Assembly: GCF_020379485.1 (NCBI RefSeq)
Contig: NC_063452.1
Coordinates: 40,240,208-40,304,207, forward strand
Source of the DNA: Brassica napus
Taxonomy: Eukaryota > Streptophyta > Magnoliopsida > Brassicales > Brassicaceae
Direction of reading: 5' to 3'
DNA length: 64,000 nucleotides
Of this stretch, positions 22,415 through 32,754 are shown in pieces. Numbering within the stretch: the first letter of the stretch is position 1; each line of letters starts with the position of its first letter. The translations under genes and the position numbers were made by a program. The notes below the pieces were generated by a model. The model was not told the DNA's origin. It saw only the letters and a program-made list of their open reading frames with translations, and did no database searches.

Positions 22415-24539
22415 AATTGCATAATACTATAGTCATATGACATATAATATATTAACCATGACTAATGGTTGTCCATATGCTAAAACGCATCGATCGATGG
22501 GTTTATGGGCTATAACGCATCGATCGATGGATCTACTAAAACGACTTTGTTTAATTTAATTCTACACACTGTAATGTGTATCGCTTATTGTTAATTGGTT
22601 TGGTTTGGTTAACACTCCAAACAGAAAACACCTTTGTAACGTGTAGTTGCGTTACCGATTTCCTCGTCTATTCATTGAACCATGCACATGCACACATGTG
22701 TCACCAATATGCTTGTTTGATAATAATACGTTTGGTCAAAGTTATAATACTAAATTGGTTTGTTCAAAAAATAATATGTTTGAATTGGTTTGGATAACCA
22801 TTGGTTTATATGGTTCATGCTATAAATAATTGAGAATCATTAATTAATATTTGCAATATAATCTTTGATTGGTTTGATTGTTTGGTTTTAAAATCTTTGA
22901 GCACTAAAGAACTTGATATCATTAATAATCATCAACGCTTGTCTATATGTAAGAATAATAGTTATTTGATGAATTAAATTTTGCTTATTATACTTTAATA
23001 TGCTTCATGGTTTAATGGTATTAAGGAAACATACTTTATGATTCATGGTCTAACATCATAAAAGAAATTATTTGTAATCAGTTAGTTTTGTAGTCGATTA
23101 GTCTTTGGTCTAATATCATAAAATAATTTGGATTATATGTTGATATTTACTAATGTAATGGCCATGTTTATATGAGAAAAATTTAAAGTTTTCAGGATTG
23201 TGTATTCTCTCGGAAAGATATGTACAAGTTATCAGCCAATTCAGAAACGTGAACAGCTGAAACTTTCATCGCCGATATACTTCTGTTTATAAGATAAGTA
23301 TTTTTATGCTTTATATACAAGTTTAACAAACTTGATTAGATAAATCAATTTACATGAAGTTGGCAGTGATATAAATTTGTTCATTAAATTGATTGATAGG
23401 TTAAACTTTGTTAAATAGCATGAGAGTAATAATATAGTCTATATAATAATTACTATGAAAGTTTTATTTATTTTCTGATATAATAAGACACCTTTGTTAA
23501 TACATATTTATATATATTTGAAATATTTTGATTTTATTACCATTTATATTGTGGATTTTAAGTTTAAAGCTTGACTCTAAAAGATCCATAAGTTTTGGAA
23601 GATAATATATATAAAAATGTATTATCACCTGAAGTGATTACCTAAAGCTCATTTTGTATTTTGCATTTAAAGATTACAAGACCTGAAGTCTGTAAATAAA
23701 GCCAACTATGTTGGATGTTAAGTTTAAAAGTAAAATTTCTTCAAGAAATTTTTTTATGATGCATATATATTGAAAAATATCTATTGATAAATCACGTCTA
23801 GTTGATTATGATTCATTCTCCTGAGAGAATAAGATATTTAAAAAAAACTCATAAATAGTTGTTTTAGACGTGAGCATAAATGAGGTCAAGGTCCAAAGAG
23901 TTTCTTTATAGAACTCATACTCTCACTTAAAGTTGAGAAAATAAACATGGTAATAAAGAAAAGAAATTATGAATTCATCTGAAGATGAAAGAAAATTTAT
24001 TGTGTGTACAATACAAGGTAGTAAAAACTTATAGAATGCTTAAAAAGAGGATCTATATGATGCTCCAGAAGTGTACATAGTATTACTGCACATAAAAATT
24101 CAATTTAAAGTTTTTAAGAATGCAATTTAAAGTTCTTAAGGTATTGTATTTTTATAAGTATCAAAAGTTAAAAGGATCTACGAAAAATACATAACCCATG
24201 TAGGATATAGTGTTGATTAAGAAAATGAGATACATTCGAGATTGATAAACCTGTAGTATTATCATCTCGAGGGGAAGAGTTAAAGAATCTCACTTTTTAT
24301 GATAAGTCAAACATCCAGAAGATTATGTTTACACTAAAACTAAGATTAATGAATTTTTCTCAAAGTAAATCCGTAAGATTTTGAGACACTTATGTTGAGA
24401 CAATAAGCAAACGAAATGATATATACATTTCAATCAGAAATAATTCTCAAAGCAGTATAAGTATTTTAGAGAAAATATCTACAGCCTCTTATATATTGTA
24501 CTACACAAAGATTAGTATAATGAAGATAAATGTATAGTA

Positions 24540-26760
24540 AACTAGAAGTTTACATTTGGCATGAATCAGTTAGACCATTTTGGTTCATTAATAATGCGAA
24601 TATATACTTAAAGGTCATATGCATAGTCATATAAGAACCAGAAGATTCTTCCGAATGATTTGACATATGTTGCTTACCCATAAGATAAAAGGGTAATATG
24701 GTTTTCACCAGCCAAAATAAGATATTGGCATAAATAACGAAGATGTTAGTGGACTGATCACCCACTATGCATTTTTATAATATTGGTGAATTCACTTCTT
24801 AAAGTCTTTAACGACTATAGCACATTCACTGAGATAAGTGCTAAACATTTTGAGCAACATTAGATTGCATCAAGCCAATAAATATTCACTAGTTCTCCCC
24901 ATCATTGGTATAGAATCAGAAACCAATCATTTTCATCTAAGAATGTTGGATGTTGCTCCGCCACAGAGCTTCAAATGAAGATGTGTTTTCAAATGAGGTT
25001 GGAAATATATGTTGGATATAAATCTCTATTGACACTTAAGAATCCAGAGCCATCCCCGAAAACTATAAGTAAGGCTATACATGAATTCTAAAAGTGAGTT
25101 AGTACTTCCAACATAAGGGGGAGAAAATAAACAGCTGGAAAAGAAAATAAGTTGAAATGAATTATCATTGATCCTCGGGCTAAACACAATGTGAAATAGA
25201 AGTCCAAAAGATAATTCATTTCAAAACTTACTAAAGCAGTTGCCAGACACGACCCATATAAATATAGTGATCAAGTCACATATACCAGCTGTAAATGCTC
25301 CAATAAGAATAAATGTTCTACAAGAACAATATCAAACTGCTAGTCACGCCTGCAGCGTGGTAGACAGATTGGTTCCAAAGATAAATCCTCGTAAATGAAA
25401 AGGAGCATATATTGATAATGGTCAAAACGAGGCAATATAGTTTTGTATGATCTCCAGAAGAGAAATTAAACATGACTGACGAAAATTCAGGTACCTGAGA
25501 CAAATGAAGAGATCTCAATAAGTTATGTCATGTATGAAACAAAATGGAACCGATAAGAAAATTGACGTCGATGATATTATACATGCAAAGTAGCAGTTGA
25601 TATAATAAATGAGAAAGAGGATCATGAAAGAAAGTCTATTGAAAAGTGTACACAAAGAAATGATTGGCCAAATCAGAAAGATGCAATAGACAAAGATATA
25701 AACTTCTTGTGAAATAGAGAAGTATTTGGACCAGTAGTCCATACACTAAAAGGTGTAAAACAAGTGAGATGTAAATGAACCGTTGCACACAAAGAAGGAT
25801 CAATATGAAATTAATTGTGAAGAGACATAATTTCATGTGGTAGATGCAACTAGTTTCAAGTTCCTTATAGTCTGGTAATAAAGGAAGAACTTGAATGAAA
25901 CAATCCACTTGAAAAATGTTAATCCCTGAAAGTATAATCCATGAAGGATTGATGATATCAAAATCATGTTCCCGGGAACTCTGCATATTCGATCGAATTG
26001 AAACAAACTATTTTATGGGATATATGAAATATTATAAGGTTAACAAATGTATCCATTTGTATTTATCAAGAGATTATAAATCAATAGAATCATGATTTGA
26101 ATATAATCAAAACTCCTGAAGAGTTATAGAAAAATTATATTTTGAAAGAAAACTCTTGACAATACTATATTGTTTTTATGTATTCTAAACTGGAGATCTA
26201 AAACTGAGATGTTATCATAAAGATCCTTAAAGTATTTTATTTAAGACGCTCGTATATGTTTGGTCCTGAAATACCATACGTAAGAGTGTTATTTAAGAAA
26301 ATTATTAATCTTTTTCATTACTGAAAGATGTAATTTCATATGAAAAGAAAGAAAATCATAATAGTAACTTCTATAGTTACAAATGAATAATTCGTATGTA
26401 CGAGACGAATTTCTATACGATTATATGTAAGAAATTTGGTTTGAAATCCAAATAGACCAATAAACTATTGTCTAAGTCAAAAGAGAATTATGGACAAGAA
26501 GTCTAAAGGCCCTAGATATCATAATAGAAATGAATAGAGTTTATTCTCTTAAGCTTAATTCTCTGAAGAGAGTTGATTGGAATGCATATCCTGAAGATAT
26601 TGTTTCCAGGGAAAGAAATATGATAGTAAGTGTGGTTGTACTCTTTTTCCTTATCATGGTTTTTTTTTATCCCATTGGGTTTTTCCATGACAAGGTTTTA
26701 ACGAGGCAACAAAGAACATACAAAAGATAGACAACCAAAGAGAATGTTACAATTTGAGAG
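24540..26760 (+). pseudogene. Degenerate Copia pol (integrase and RT trace)
   Basis: The plus strand retains a recognisable but heavily mutated Copia polyprotein. At 24550-24600 is a GAG-preintegrase trace (LDHFGSLMMR after a shifted WHE). Near 24980-25080 is an integrase C-terminal block (MRLEIYVGYKS, NPEPSPK). At 25250-25400 is QLPDTTH...PAVNAPIRINV, and at 25640-25760 the segment before RT (QRNDWPNQKDAI, REVFGPVVHTLKGVK). The last part can be followed weakly to about 26760. There are dozens of stops and frameshifts, and the catalytic parts of RT and RNase H are not readable. Gag is not recognisable between 22420 and 24540. The element cannot encode its own mobility proteins. Confidence 0.7.
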
Positions 26761-26924
26761 ATGAAAATCTATCATTGTTCTAAAGGTTCTATGACTACTC
26801 ATTCGAGGGGGAGCTTACGTAGTTGTACTCTTTTTACTTTTACTACGGTTTTTCCCATTGGGTTTTCCATGACTAGGTTTTTAACGAGGCACCACGTAAT
26901 ACAAGATGGATGATCAAGGGGGAG

Positions 26925-27300
26925 TGTTATAAATTAAGCATTGAAATGATCATCCACTTCTTTACCAAACTCAAGCACTATGATCATCCACTCCTTTACC
27001 AACTCAAGCACTATGATCATCTACTCATCAAACACTATGATCACCCACTCATTTACCAAATTAAGCACTATCTTTGTTATTTTATGTATTGTTGTTCACT
27101 ATAAATACCATCACTCATCTCACTCTTTTGTACACCATAAACAAGAACAAGAGTAATTCATCAAAGAATCATTACATTTTCTTCTTCCTTCTTATAATAA
27201 ACTCTCTCCCTTATACTAGTGTTATTTGCTTCCTACGGGTATTAAATTCTACTCTTATTTAAATTTCACGATACTATAAATTATAAGTTATTTCATAACA
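26925..27300 (+). repeat. 3' LTR of Copia element
   Basis: 376 bp, preceded by the polypurine tract AAGGGGGAG (26916-26924) and followed by the duplication ATTAC. It is nearly identical to the 5' LTR apart from a 30-bp internal repeat difference and a few substitutions. Confidence 0.9.
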
Positions 27301-27514
27301 ATTACTACGTATTCGCATCAATATATAGTTAATTAAGATGAACACCCAAACAACATCCAAAATAATAATAACCTAATCACACTAAGATTCAGCACAACGT
27401 CGATCACACATGACTTCCCTTGCGTAGCTCTCAAGTTTGTGACACTTACCTACTTCTTGCGGTTTCAATGAAGCAGTATGTATATAATACGCTTTAATAT
27501 AGACTAAAATTAGT

Positions 27515-28158
27515 CATGAGCATTTCGGATATCGGTTCAGTTCAGTTCGGTTCGGTTCAGTTCGGATATTTCGAGTTTCGGATAGTTCGGGTAAGAGCCT
27601 AAAGGATCCATTTACTATTTGACCTATTTTTGGTTCGGTTCGGATTTTTTCGGGTTCGGTTCGGTTTGAATATTAAAATTAGAAACCAGAAATACCCAGA
27701 AAAAAAATTGGTTATCATTTGGTTTGGGTTCGGGTTTAGGTAGTTTCGGTAGTTCATGTAATTCGGGTGAAATATCAGTTATTTAAGGTAAAATATCATA
27801 TAATTAGAATGATCTAGATAAAAAATTTAGATATTTAAGATTACTTTAGGAATTTCGAGAAATACTATTAGTATACTTTTGGATACTTTCAGGTAGTTCA
27901 GATGCTTTATAATAATTTACTTATCTTCGGATATTTTCAGATTCCTTTAATAGATTTTTAAATTAAAAATATATATTTAGTTATGTTATATGTATATAAT
28001 AATTAATATTTTTTATATATTCGGATACCTATTCGGTTCTCGGTTCGGTTCGGTTATTTCAGATATAGAAATATAGGAACCATTCGGGTATTTTTAGAGT
28101 TTCGGCACGGTTCTGGTTTCATATATTTCGGTTCCAGTTTTTTTTTGTCCAGACCTAA
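27515..28158. repeat. TTCGG-rich interspersed repeat (MITE-like)
   Basis: A block dominated by GGTTCGGTTCGG words at both ends (27535-27680 and 28030-28140) with an AT-rich middle. The left part begins near GAGCATTTCGGATATCGG and the right ends near TTTGTCCAGACCTAACT. The pattern suggests a small DNA element of the common TTCGG-rich type, but I see no clean terminal inverted repeats or target duplication. Confidence 0.45.
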
Positions 28159-28310
28159 CTAACACGATTAACTACCTCATTAAAACCAATCCATTACAGA
28201 CATAGCAGTCCATGTTTTTCATTTACCCTATTGCTTCCCTATGTTTTTAAGCAACATCTATAAAACTCATAGGACATTGTAACATAGAAACAATAACATA
28301 GAAGAGTGGA

Positions 28311-28469
28311 TTCACGGAGCTCTCGATTGTTTTTATTCCTCGGTTTGAAAATGTATCGGCTGATTCATTAGCTAAGATAGTAAGATCCTTTCATAGGGAC
28401 ATGTACTATACTGGTTGTTATGTTTCCGGTCTGGTTCTCCAGACAAACTCAAGTTCGAGTAATACATAG
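28311..28469 (+). pseudogene. RNase H-like (RVT_3) C-terminal fragment, LINE-type
   Basis: A 52-codon open stretch ending at TAG. It reads FTELSIVFIPRFENVSADSL, then AKIVRSFHRDMYYTG. This matches the end of plant RNase H-like domains found at the C-terminus of LINE reverse transcriptases and in related free-standing genes: a conserved IPR...N..AD.LA.. motif, in which the Asp of AD is usually the last acidic residue of the active site, followed by RS and an aromatic patch. Nothing upstream continues the domain. It is a scrap, perhaps carried by a Helitron. Confidence 0.6.
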
Positions 28470-28690
28470 TTGTTTGATGAAAAAGAAAGAGCGAATATAC
28501 TCTAAGCTATGGTTAAGAAAACAACCAAAAGCAGAGCTAAATCTGGTAAGGGGCGAGCCGAGCAATAGAAACCACAGTAGTCGTACCATAAATGCTGACT
28601 CAGACTATGATCTCGACATGGATGATGACAACATGTCAGGTACCAACAGCTTCTTAACGAATACAATACATTTTTAAGAAAACAACAAAA

Positions 28691-28705
28691 CACTACAAGA
28701 AAACA
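28691..28705 (+). repeat. CACTA left terminal inverted repeat
   Basis: CACTACAAGAAAACA, an exact inverse of 39988-40002. It is followed by the subterminal TAACGAGGAAA region, which also has a partner near the right end. Confidence 0.95.
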
Positions 28706-28916
28706 GAAGACTAACGAGGAAATTTAACGAGGAAAAACAATCCTCGTAAATTTACGTCGATTTTACGAGAAACTTACGTGGAAAATAGTGTCATCGTTAT
28801 TTCCTCGTAAAGTAATGACAAAAGCATTTCGTCGTAAAATCGATGTAAATTGACGTGTCTTTTACGAGGAAATACTATTTCCTCGTAAATACGACGTAAA
28901 CTTCGCGTGTTATTTA

Positions 28917-29931
28917 TGGTGTGATCCTGATCATCTCCATACTAAAGAACATGAAGTCAAGGAGAGAAGGAGCTAGGAAATGGATCTTGACACGACCTGA
29001 TGAGCTTTATGGAAAGCTAAAAGGCTTGATCCATGAGGTACTGGATCGAGAAAAGGCTATGTTCCTTGATGTGGCCTTTATAAAGCATGGACTGACTTTA
29101 AACAATCATGGATGACCTGTGACAACCCTGATTGACAAGGAAATGGATAGGATGAAGCTGTTTAGACAGGAAATGGAATGGGAGATTCAGTCTGATCGAG
29201 AAATGGACTGGTCAAACCGACATATGCGAGAATTGAGTTGGAAATGGAAGATTGAGAACCAGAGCAGGAAATGGAACATGATGAGGACTTTTATCATCCA
29301 AATGAGCATAAGGAGCAGCTTGGTCGGACTTGGAACAAGATGGATCGAGCCCAAGAAAGAGTTGTTCGAAAAAGGCTTTTATCAGCCCAAAAAGTGGAAG
29401 GACAAGCCAGCTTGGTTTATGATTGGCCCAATATGATTATGCACGACCATTATGGTCTATTTTAAGTGTATTTGGTTTTATTATTTATGTAAACTCATTA
29501 GGAAGAGGTTTTGGGCTTTATAAACCCATTAGGAGTCGGTTTGGTGCTTTAAATCAATTAGCCATAGGATTTGGTTTTGGTTTTCCTAAACCACATTGGT
29601 TTAGGCTTAGGGTTTTATGTTTTATGCTTTTAAACAGCAGCACCACGTTCATGTAACTTTCAATCGACATTTTTTTATCATCTTCTTTGTTTTGAGTTTT
29701 CTCTCAATTCTGCTGGTGTGTAATATCCAGCTTGGGTTCTCTGATTTGGTGTGTCATATCCAGACCAGAAGCCTTGGAGTATCAGGAGACGAGCCATCTC
29801 TCTTGTGTCCCACATCAATCCACACGCCTTGATACAGATCGAGTCGTTGATTCTCGGTTTGCAAGGATTATCAAAGCAGTTACCCGCCTACAAGAGATCC
29901 AGGGAGTTACAGCCTATCCAGGGCCACACCA
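28917..29931 (+). repeat. 5' LTR of gag-only element
   Basis: 1015 bp, TGGTGTGATCC...CACACCA, with inverted ends TGGTGTG/CACACCA. The corresponding 3' LTR segment is open for 357 bases as a continuation of the interior frame. Here that frame ends after NNHG, because the matching codon is TGA (29113-29115). Confidence 0.9.
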
Positions 29932-29933
29932 AG

Positions 29934-29946
29934 TGGTATCAGAGCC
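29934..29946 (+). promoter_or_regulatory. Primer binding site, initiator tRNA-Met type
   Basis: TGGTATCAGAGCC, complementary to the 3' end of plant initiator tRNA-Met, two bases after the 5' LTR. Confidence 0.9.
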
Positions 29947-30014
29947 TCTTGAGGGTTAGGGTTTGAAGTTTTAATAAGGGAGCACAAAATCTATCAGTTA
30001 ACAAGCTGTATTCT

Positions 30015-30947
30015 ATGTCTGGATATGAACAAGAGCTTACAATTCCATTCTTCTATGGAAAGATTGATACAGAGGCATACCTTGATTGGGAAAAGAAGAT
30101 GGAGTTTCTCTTTGGACTCCAATACTACACTGAAAAGAAAAAGGTATGTCTAGCAGTCAATGGACTCTGTGGAAGTGCATTCTCATGGTGGCAGAGAGTT
30201 TCTCAGACTAGGAGATTTGAAAAAAAACCACAAATTATTTCATGGGTGGAGATGAAGACCTTGATGAAGAAGAGGTTTGTCTCGCAGTGGAAACTTCCAA
30301 AACTAAAACCAGAAGCAGCAACGAAGCTTACTACTTTAGATCAGCCTGCCTATTGGTCTGAATTAACATTAAAATCGGCTGAGAGAAGATTTGTAGTTCC
30401 TGTTCTATCATTGAAACAAGAGGAGGAAAAGCTGCAAGCTTCTATATTAGCTTCTCCAATAAAACAGATTGAAGAGAGTTATAAAACTGAACTAGAACCA
30501 ACAACTCTTGGTTTAAAACTCCAGGAGGAGGCAGAAGTTGCAGAAGCTGAGTGTGGCCACGTGCCTGATCAAATAAAACAAGAAGAAAAAGTTCCTGGAG
30601 GGTCATCTAAAGCTCTTGAATTGGTGCTTCCTACTGTTGAGCAAGGTGATAACTTTAAGTCTTTAGCTTGTGAGTTACTAATCAGACCTTTGGTATGTCT
30701 TCAGCTCAGCTTAGTGGAACATCTGAGAGTTGTTAAGGGCCTGCAGCAAGTTGTTTTTGAATCAGGAGGAAGCTTCAGTGTTAGTTTAAGAAGTAACAAC
30801 AATCTGGTGCAGAAAACACTTACATACAAGTTTGATCTGCAAGGTTTCTTCACTCCTGAAAAACAAGATTTGAGGTCAAATCTTTTTGAAGGGAGAGAGG
30901 ATGATGTGATCTTGAGTATCTGCAGTAAAAATAGAGGAGAAATATGA
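30015..30947 (+). CDS. Gag-like protein of gag-only LTR element (310 aa)
   Basis: Starts MSGYEQELTIPFFYGKIDTE 70 bases after the primer binding site. The N-terminal third is gag-type: F.GKID.EAYLDWEKKMEFLF, QYYTEKKKVCLAVNGLCGSA, FSWWQRV, and WVEMKTLMKKRFVSQW, in the order of the Retrotrans_gag domain. The middle is Glu- and Lys-rich (KQEEEKLQASIL, GLKLQEEAEVAEAECG) and may be a coiled coil. No zinc knuckle is visible. It would form the particle coat for element RNA. The frame ends at TGA (30945-30947), but the same frame stays open after it for another 314 codons (30948-31889), so this may be the first part of one longer protein. Enzymes must come from another element. Confidence 0.75.
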   Translation: MSGYEQELTIPFFYGKIDTEAYLDWEKKMEFLFGLQYYTEKKKVCLAVNGLCGSAFSWWQRVSQTRRFEKKPQIISWVEMKTLMKKRFVSQWKLPKLKPEAATKLTTLDQPAYWSELTLKSAERRFVVPVLSLKQEEEKLQASILASPIKQIEESYKTELEPTTLGLKLQEEAEVAEAECGHVPDQIKQEEKVPGGSSKALELVLPTVEQGDNFKSLACELLIRPLVCLQLSLVEHLRVVKGLQQVVFESGGSFSVSLRSNNNLVQKTLTYKFDLQGFFTPEKQDLRSNLFEGREDDVILSICSKNRGEI

Positions 30948-31889
30948 GGTAACACGCCCTTGATCAGTCCCATAACTGATCAGAACCAGCTGAGATCAAC
31001 AAAACAGAAACTTGTTGTGGTTAAAAAGATGCCAAAGCTTGAGAATGAATATGGGGATCATTACACACGACCACCAGACCCTATGCAGCATGAGAACCAA
31101 GTTATAATGAGCATTGGGCAAGGTGTATTGAGAGAAATCATAGATATTCTCCTAGGCAGCCACAAGGAGCTAGTTCGGCCACCAGATCAATCAGCAAGGT
31201 TTCTGCTTGTTTTTAGAGATCTAATGCTCTCATTCTATCCGGGAGACCATAGAACACATGCTGAGACAGCCATGGTTGAGGCGTGCTTATGGAGTAAATG
31301 GAGAAAATCTTTTGCAGCAGCAGCTGGTTATGAGTTAAATGGAAAGGAAAGTTTTGTTTGCTACATACTAAGGCACGTGAGGGGCTTAGAGATGATTGAG
31401 CAAGGTTCCAAGAGCTCTCTGAAGCATGGAAAAGGATTGCAGTCATGGGTATTTGATCCAGGAGATGATCATGTTTCTATCATCTTACAAGTCTCGGATT
31501 TGAGGACAAATCCTTTTGAAGGGAGAGAGGATGGTGTGACCCTGATCATCTCCATACTAAAGAACATGAAGTCAAGGAGAGAAGGAGCCAGGAAATGGAT
31601 CTTGACACGACCTGATGAGCTTTATGGAAAGCTAAAAGGCTTGATCCATGAGGTACTGGATCGAGAAAAGGCTATGTGCCTTGATGTGGCCTTTATAAAG
31701 CATGGACTGACTTTAAACAATCATGGACGACCTGTGACAACCCTGATTGACAAGGAAATGGATAGGATGAAGCTGGTTAGACAGGAAATGGAATGGGAGA
31801 TTCAGTCTGATCGAGAAATGGACTGGTCAAACCGACATATGCGAGAATTGAGTTGGAAATGGAAGATTGAGAACCAGAGCAGGAAATAG
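30948..31889 (+). CDS. Continuation frame of gag-only element, running into 3' LTR
   Basis: In the same frame as the gag-like ORF and separated from it by a single TGA. The first ATG or near-start is uncertain; reading from 30960 gives 309 residues. It contains Lys/Glu-rich segments, PPDPMQHENQVIMSIGQG, a hydrophobic stretch ARFLLVFRDLMLSFYPG, and a repeat of the sentence LRSNLFEGREDD seen at the end of the upstream ORF (here LRTNPFEGREDG). The last 119 codons lie inside the 3' LTR and end in a Trp/Met-rich tail (MEWEIQSDREMDWSNRHMRE). I recognise no enzyme domain. It could be expressed by readthrough of the TGA, or the TGA may simply be a recent nonsense change. Confidence 0.5.
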   Translation, partial: GNTPLISPITDQNQLRSTKQKLVVVKKMPKLENEYGDHYTRPPDPMQHENQVIMSIGQGVLREIIDILLGSHKELVRPPDQSARFLLVFRDLMLSFYPGDHRTHAETAMVEACLWSKWRKSFAAAAGYELNGKESFVCYILRHVRGLEMIEQGSKSSLKHGKGLQSWVFDPGDDHVSIILQVSDLRTNPFEGREDGVTLIISILKNMKSRREGARKWILTRPDELYGKLKGLIHEVLDREKAMCLDVAFIKHGLTLNNHGRPVTTLIDKEMDRMKLVRQEMEWEIQSDREMDWSNRHMRELSWKWKIENQSRK

Positions 31890-32546
31890 AACATGATGAG
31901 GACTTTTATCATCCAAATGAGCATAAGGAGCTGCTTGGTCGTACTTGGAACAAGATGGATCGAGCCCAAGAAAGAGTTGTTCGAAAAAGGCCTTTATCGG
32001 CCCAAAAATTGGAAGGACAAGCCAGCTTGGTTTATGATTGGCCCAATATGATTATGCACGACCATTATGGTCTATTTTAAGTGTATTTGGTTTTATTATT
32101 TATGTAAACTCATTAGGAAGAGGTTTTGGGCGTTATAAACCCATTAGGAGTCGGTTTGGTGCTTTAAATCAATTAGCAATAGGATTTAGTTTTGGTTTTC
32201 CTAAACCACATTGGTTTAGGCTTAGGGTTTTATGTTTTATGCTTTTAAACAGCAGCACCACGTTCATGTAACTTTCAATCGACATTTTTTTATCATCTTC
32301 TTTGTTTTGAGTTTTCTCTCAATTCTGCTGGTGTGTAATATCCAGCTTGGGTTCTCTGATTTGGTGTGTCATATCCAGACCAGAAGCCTTGGAGTATCAG
32401 GAGAAGAGCCATCTCTCTTGTGTCCCACATCAATCCACACGCCTTGATACAGATCGAGTCTTTGATTCTCTGTTTGCAAGGATTATCAAAGCAGTTACCC
32501 GCCTACAAGAGATCCAGGGAGTTACAACCTATCCAGGGCCACACCA
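31532..32546 (+). repeat. 3' LTR of gag-only element
   Basis: 1015 bp, same length as the 5' LTR. It ends CACACCA and is followed by ATTTA and the resumed CACTA sequence ACGAGAAAATAATTTACG. Confidence 0.9.
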
Positions 32547-32551
32547 ATTTA

Positions 32552-32754
32552 CGAGAAAATAATTTACGTGTATTTAGCGAGGCAATTTTGAATCCACCAA
32601 CTTTGTAGGTGTTACACGTTTTTTTTCCACCTAATTAATTTTCGTCGTAAATTCATAGGAAAATTACAACTACCAGATTCGAAATTTCCTATAAATATGG
32701 ATGTTTGAACATCATTTTAAACACACCAACAACAAAAAACGTGAAAGAAAAAAA
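32552..32754 (+). promoter_or_regulatory. CACTA transposase promoter region
   Basis: Resumed CACTA sequence with TTTACG words (ATTTACGTGTATTTAGCGAG) and a TATA-like CCTATAAATATGG at 32688-32700, 55 bp before the transposase ATG. The gag-only element inserted about 170 bp upstream of this TATA and may have cut the promoter off from part of its upstream region. Confidence 0.5.

Larger units (their letters stand above)
21226..27300 (+). mobile_element. Decayed Ty1/Copia retrotransposon
   Basis: Complete LTR structure: direct repeats at 21226-21571 and 26925-27300 starting TGTTATAAATTAAGC and ending TTTCATAACA, and perfect 5-bp target-site duplications ATTAC (21221-21225 and 27301-27305). A half-tRNA-type primer binding site TTATCAGCACGA sits at 21574 and a polypurine tract AAGGGGGAG at 26916. 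Pol is present only as a heavily mutated trace (24540-26760). The 3' LTR is 30 bp longer, with one extra copy of an internal CACTATGATCATC-type unit. Confidence 0.9.
28917..32546 (+). mobile_element. Gag-only LTR retrotransposon (TR-GAG-like) inside CACTA
   Basis: Two 1015-bp LTRs (28917-29931 and 31532-32546) starting TGGTGTG and ending CACACCA, with perfect 5-bp duplications ATTTA (28912-28916 and 32547-32551). The primer binding site is TGGTATCAGAGCC (29934-29946) and the polypurine tract GAAGGGAGAGAGGA (31518-31531). The 1.6-kb interior holds only a gag-type frame; there is no protease, RT or integrase. By eye the LTRs differ at under twenty positions and have equal length, so insertion looks recent compared with its neighbours. 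It disrupts the left subterminal region of the CACTA element. Confidence 0.9.

Noticed and set aside
29423..29966. Frames starting MAQYDYARPLWSI and similar, present twice (29.4 and 32.0 kb)
   Set aside because: They are short frames within the two LTR copies of the gag-only element, without known domains.
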